NCBI GenBank assembly: GCA_002327885.1
Contig: DCUS01000218.1
Span: forward strand, 8,989-32,453
From: Syntrophaceae bacterium UBA2208
GTDB taxonomy: Bacteria; Desulfobacterota; BSN033; UBA1163
Reading direction: 5' to 3'
Length of the DNA: 23,465 nucleotides
Part shown: piece after piece, positions 21,315 to 23,465 of the stretch
Numbering within the stretch: the stretch's first letter is position 1
Layout: the number at the start of each line of letters is the position of its first letter
Made by a program: the position numbers and the translations under genes
The notes under the pieces: model-generated
Told to the model about the DNA's origin: nothing
The model's database searches: none
The model's input: only the letters and a program-made list of their open reading frames with translations

Positions 21315-21928
21315 ACCGGAATCCCATCAATTACTTTGCCGAAGTGGAGCAGTCGGCTTTTTGTCCCGGGAACGTAGTTCCGGGCATTGCCATTTCCCCG
21401 GACAAAATGCTTCAGGCCAGGGTTTTGTCTTATCACGATACCCATATTCATCGCCTGGGACCTAATTATCATCTGATTCCCGTCAATATGCCCAAGAATG
21501 CTCCTGAGAACAATTACCAGAGGGATGGGTTGATGCGCGTGGATCAAAACAGCGGTGGCGGACCCGATTATTGGGCAAACAGCTTTGGTGGTCCGGCTCC
21601 GGATCCAACCTACGGAGAACCTCCCTTTGAAATTTCCGGTCAGGCAGCCCGCGCTCCCTACAAGTTTCCCGATGATGACTTCGTGCAGCCCGGCAACCTC
21701 TACCGCGATGTCATGAAAGAACAGGACCGGGCAGGCCTTGCAGGAAATATCGTGGATCATCTGGGCAAGGCACAGAGGCGGATTCAGTTTCGGCAAACAG
21801 CCATTTTTTATAAAGCTGACCCAGACTATGGACGACGAGTGGCGGAAGGGTTAAGGCTGGACATGAAGGAAGTTGAGCGATCGGCCAAGATGTCTCAAGA
21901 GGAAAGGGCCAAAACGACAGCAAAATAA
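21293..21928 (+). pseudogene. Catalase, C-terminal fragment only
   Basis: From codon 21293 the frame encodes 211 residues of a monofunctional haem catalase: GGKLVLNRNPINYFAEVEQ, PGIAISPDKMLQ, the proximal-tyrosine segment SYHDTHIHRLGPNYHLIPVN, and the normal C-terminal domain to KTTAK. About the first 300 residues, including the catalytic His and Asn, are missing. No start codon or ribosome binding site fits; the upstream part of the frame is PerR sequence in another phase. It cannot make an active catalase. It joins the truncated regulator gene directly, overlapping its tail (21293-21314). Confidence 0.85.
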
Positions 21929-22099
21929 TTCGATTCGTATTGAAACTGTTTTCATGATCACTGTCCATGACGGGTTGGTCATCCTTGAATCTCCCCTTGA
22001 CAGGGAAGATGGTTTGTCGGTAAGGCTTAAGAAGCCCGTTTGGTTTAGAGGTTATTTACGAAACTGGCCTCTTGACCCTATCCTTTGAACCAAAGACTT

Positions 22100-22158
22100 T
22101 TATTTTCTACACAACAATTTCCTTATATAGTGGTTTCAATTAAAAAAGTAGAAAATAA
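22100..22158. repeat. Perfect 11-bp inverted repeat flanking 37 bases
   Basis: TTATTTTCTAC (22100-22110) and GTAGAAAATAA (22148-22158) are exact reverse complements. The AT-rich interval contains CTTATATAG, a possible -10 region. The repeat ends 21 bases before the ATG at 22180. It may be an mRNA hairpin or a regulator site. The rest of 21929-22179 shows nothing I recognise. Confidence 0.5.
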
Positions 22159-22179
22159 TAAAGAAAGCAACGTCTAATC

Positions 22180-23016
22180 ATGAGAGGGATGCCCTTATTT
22201 ATTTTTATCTCCAGTTTCCTTTGGATAATATCTATTTCTTCGGATGGAATATCCAGAAGCAGTTCTTGGGAAAAAGTGGATGAGGGACTGTTTTTCGCAC
22301 AATTTGATCCCCCGGACAAAGCTTCTATCAAGGATTCAAAAATCACTGTTGTAAAGGTGAATCCGACTTATTACTCTTTTAAGCTTCTTTGTGCATCAGA
22401 ACTCGGAAAGATCAGATTGACAACCAAAGAATGGTGTAAAAGGTATCATCTCATCTCCGCCATTAATGCGGGCATGTATCAGAGGGATGGACTCACCAAC
22501 GTGGGTTATATGAAGAATTTTTCCCATATCAATAATTCGAGGCTTAACTCCGTTTATCAAGCCGTTTTAGCCTTTAACCGGGTCGGGGAGGATATCCCTG
22601 AGATTCAGATCATTGATTTGAGATGTCAGGATTTCGAGAAGCTTAAACCCAAATACCAGACATTGATACAGAATATTCGTATGATCAGTTGCAATCAGGA
22701 GAATGTCTGGGCTCAGCAAAACAAGAGGTGGAGTCTTGCTGTCATGGGCGTGGATAAGGGAGGAAATATCCTGTTTATCTTTTCAGAAGGACCCTACTCC
22801 GGATATGATTTCAATAATATTCTCCTGTCCCTCCCCCTCTCCATTTTCAATGCCATGTATTTGGAGGGAGGGCGAGAGGCCAGCCTTTATTTTTCTGCAA
22901 ATGGTTTTGTATTGGATAAGGCTGGAATTTACGAGAGTGCCTTTAATGGAAATTCGATTCGACCGGCTGCTCACCCTATTCCGAATGTCATCGGGATAGT
23001 TAAAAAGACAGATTGA
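22180..23016 (+). CDS. Phosphodiester glycosidase-family (NAGPA/DUF2233) protein, secreted
   Basis: A 278-residue protein with an N-terminal hydrophobic signal (MPLFIFISSFLWIISISS). The mature part has the DUF2233/NAGPA pattern: YSFKLL strand, AINAGMYQRDGLTNVGYM, RWSLAVMGVDKGGNILFIFSEGPYSG, then MYLEGGREASLYF and a C-terminal PIPNVIGI strand. The family is named for the human enzyme that uncovers mannose-6-phosphate; bacterial members are linked to exopolysaccharide or teichoic-acid-like phosphodiesters. It is probably periplasmic. The ribosome binding site is weak; ATG 22189 is an alternative. Its presence near the acyltransferase operon hints at a shared envelope glycan theme, but a decayed locus lies between. 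Confidence 0.85.
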   Translation: MRGMPLFIFISSFLWIISISSDGISRSSSWEKVDEGLFFAQFDPPDKASIKDSKITVVKVNPTYYSFKLLCASELGKIRLTTKEWCKRYHLISAINAGMYQRDGLTNVGYMKNFSHINNSRLNSVYQAVLAFNRVGEDIPEIQIIDLRCQDFEKLKPKYQTLIQNIRMISCNQENVWAQQNKRWSLAVMGVDKGGNILFIFSEGPYSGYDFNNILLSLPLSIFNAMYLEGGREASLYFSANGFVLDKAGIYESAFNGNSIRPAAHPIPNVIGIVKKTD

Positions 23017-23051
23017 AATGGGCGTGAGTCATGGCATACAAATTTTATTTT

Positions 23052-23465
23052 CTAACTCAACTTCCTGAAAGCCACATCGCACGCTTCAATGGTTTTATCT
23101 AAATCTTTCTGTGTGTGTGCCAGTGAAATGAACCAGGCCTCAAACTGGGAGGGAGGAAGATAAATCCCTTCGTTCATCATTTCAATAAAGAATCGGGCAA
23201 ATCGTTTCGTATCGCTTGTCTTGGCGGACCGGTAATCCCTGACCGGACCCTCCGTAAAAAAGAGGGTAAACATCCCGGTGGCTCGATTCATGGAAAAAGG
23301 AATTCCTCTCTCTTCAGCACATTCGGAAATCTTCTCTGTTAAATATAAAGTCTTTTTCTCCAAATCCTGATAAACCTTTTTTACTTTCAAAAGCTCCAGT
23401 GTCTTAATCCCAGCGGTCATGGCCAGAGGGTTCCCGGAAAGGGTCCCCGCCTGATAGACCCCTCC
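23052..23465 (-). CDS. hemL: Glutamate-1-semialdehyde 2,1-aminomutase, C-terminal part (runs off the window)
   Basis: The last 137 residues of a PLP enzyme; the 5' end lies beyond 23465. The visible start GGVYQAGTLSGNPLAMTAG is the strongly conserved HemL segment. It is followed by the C-terminal small domain with DTKRFARFFIEMMNEGIYLPPSQFEAWFISLAHT, also typical of HemL. It makes 5-aminolevulinate from glutamate-1-semialdehyde for tetrapyrrole synthesis. It converges on the phosphodiester glycosidase gene with a 35-base gap, and no terminator is visible there. Confidence 0.93.
   Translation of the reverse strand, partial: GGVYQAGTLSGNPLAMTAGIKTLELLKVKKVYQDLEKKTLYLTEKISECAEERGIPFSMNRATGMFTLFFTEGPVRDYRSAKTSDTKRFARFFIEMMNEGIYLPPSQFEAWFISLAHTQKDLDKTIEACDVAFRKLS

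Overview
The window reads as a chromosomal segment of a Gram-negative (diderm) bacterium. It encodes a periplasmic-adaptor/ABC exporter, a lipoprotein with a lipobox, and the start of a large alpha-2-macroglobulin-type envelope gene. Overall style (moderate GC, many leftward operons, threonine dehydrogenase/KBL pair, short winged-helix regulators) reminds me of Desulfobacterota and related deltaproteobacterial lineages, but no rRNA or other phylogenetic marker is present, so this is an impression only. No tRNA, rRNA, CRISPR array or intact transposase was seen.

Layout. 1-680: gene-poor, with a long inverted repeat, a hairpin pair resembling an IS200/IS605 right end, and the uspA promoter. 681-3397 (+): UspA protein, an uncharacterised 208-aa protein behind an operator-like promoter, a small Ig-like lipoprotein, a promoter-leader-terminator unit (possible small RNA or attenuator) and a winged-helix regulator. 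3699-8419 (-): an overlapping operon of HlyD-type adaptor, MacB/LolD-type ATPase and two FtsX-type permeases, followed by a PaaI-type thioesterase. 8659-11545 (+): tdh-kbl (threonine to glycine plus acetyl-CoA) and a LysM membrane protein. 11606-12901 (-): a histidine phosphatase and a HAD phosphatase. 13305-14029 (-): a strong promoter, a frameshifted and truncated alpha-2-macroglobulin start, and a small Calcium_bind-like protein.

The most interesting part is 14042-20641 (-), one compact operon: MBOAT acyltransferase, stand-alone carrier protein, acyl-CoA-dehydrogenase-like flavoprotein, stand-alone adenylation enzyme, then two tandem copies of a two-gene unit. Each unit encodes a 40-aa membrane peptide ending in FVYEEF and a membrane-anchored SGNH protein. 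The parts list is that of the Gram-positive dlt system (DltA, DltB, DltC, DltD, DltX), with three differences: an amino-acyl-carrier dehydrogenase is inserted; the adenylation enzyme appears to read proline rather than D-alanine; and the last two components are duplicated. The simplest model is that proline is loaded on the carrier, oxidised to pyrrole-2-carboxyl (as by PltF/PltE/PltL), and passed by MBOAT, the DltX-like peptide and the SGNH proteins to an extracytoplasmic glycan or lipid. The small peptides at 15064-15186 and 16289-16411 are easily missed because of their size and, for one, a CTG start.

20895-23465: a Fur/PerR-type regulator with its own operator-like box, cut off at its 3' end and joined to the C-terminal part of a catalase by an apparent deletion; a phosphodiester glycosidase-family (DUF2233) protein; and the C-terminal end of hemL running off the window on the minus strand. 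The acyltransferase operon is thus bordered on both sides by broken genes.
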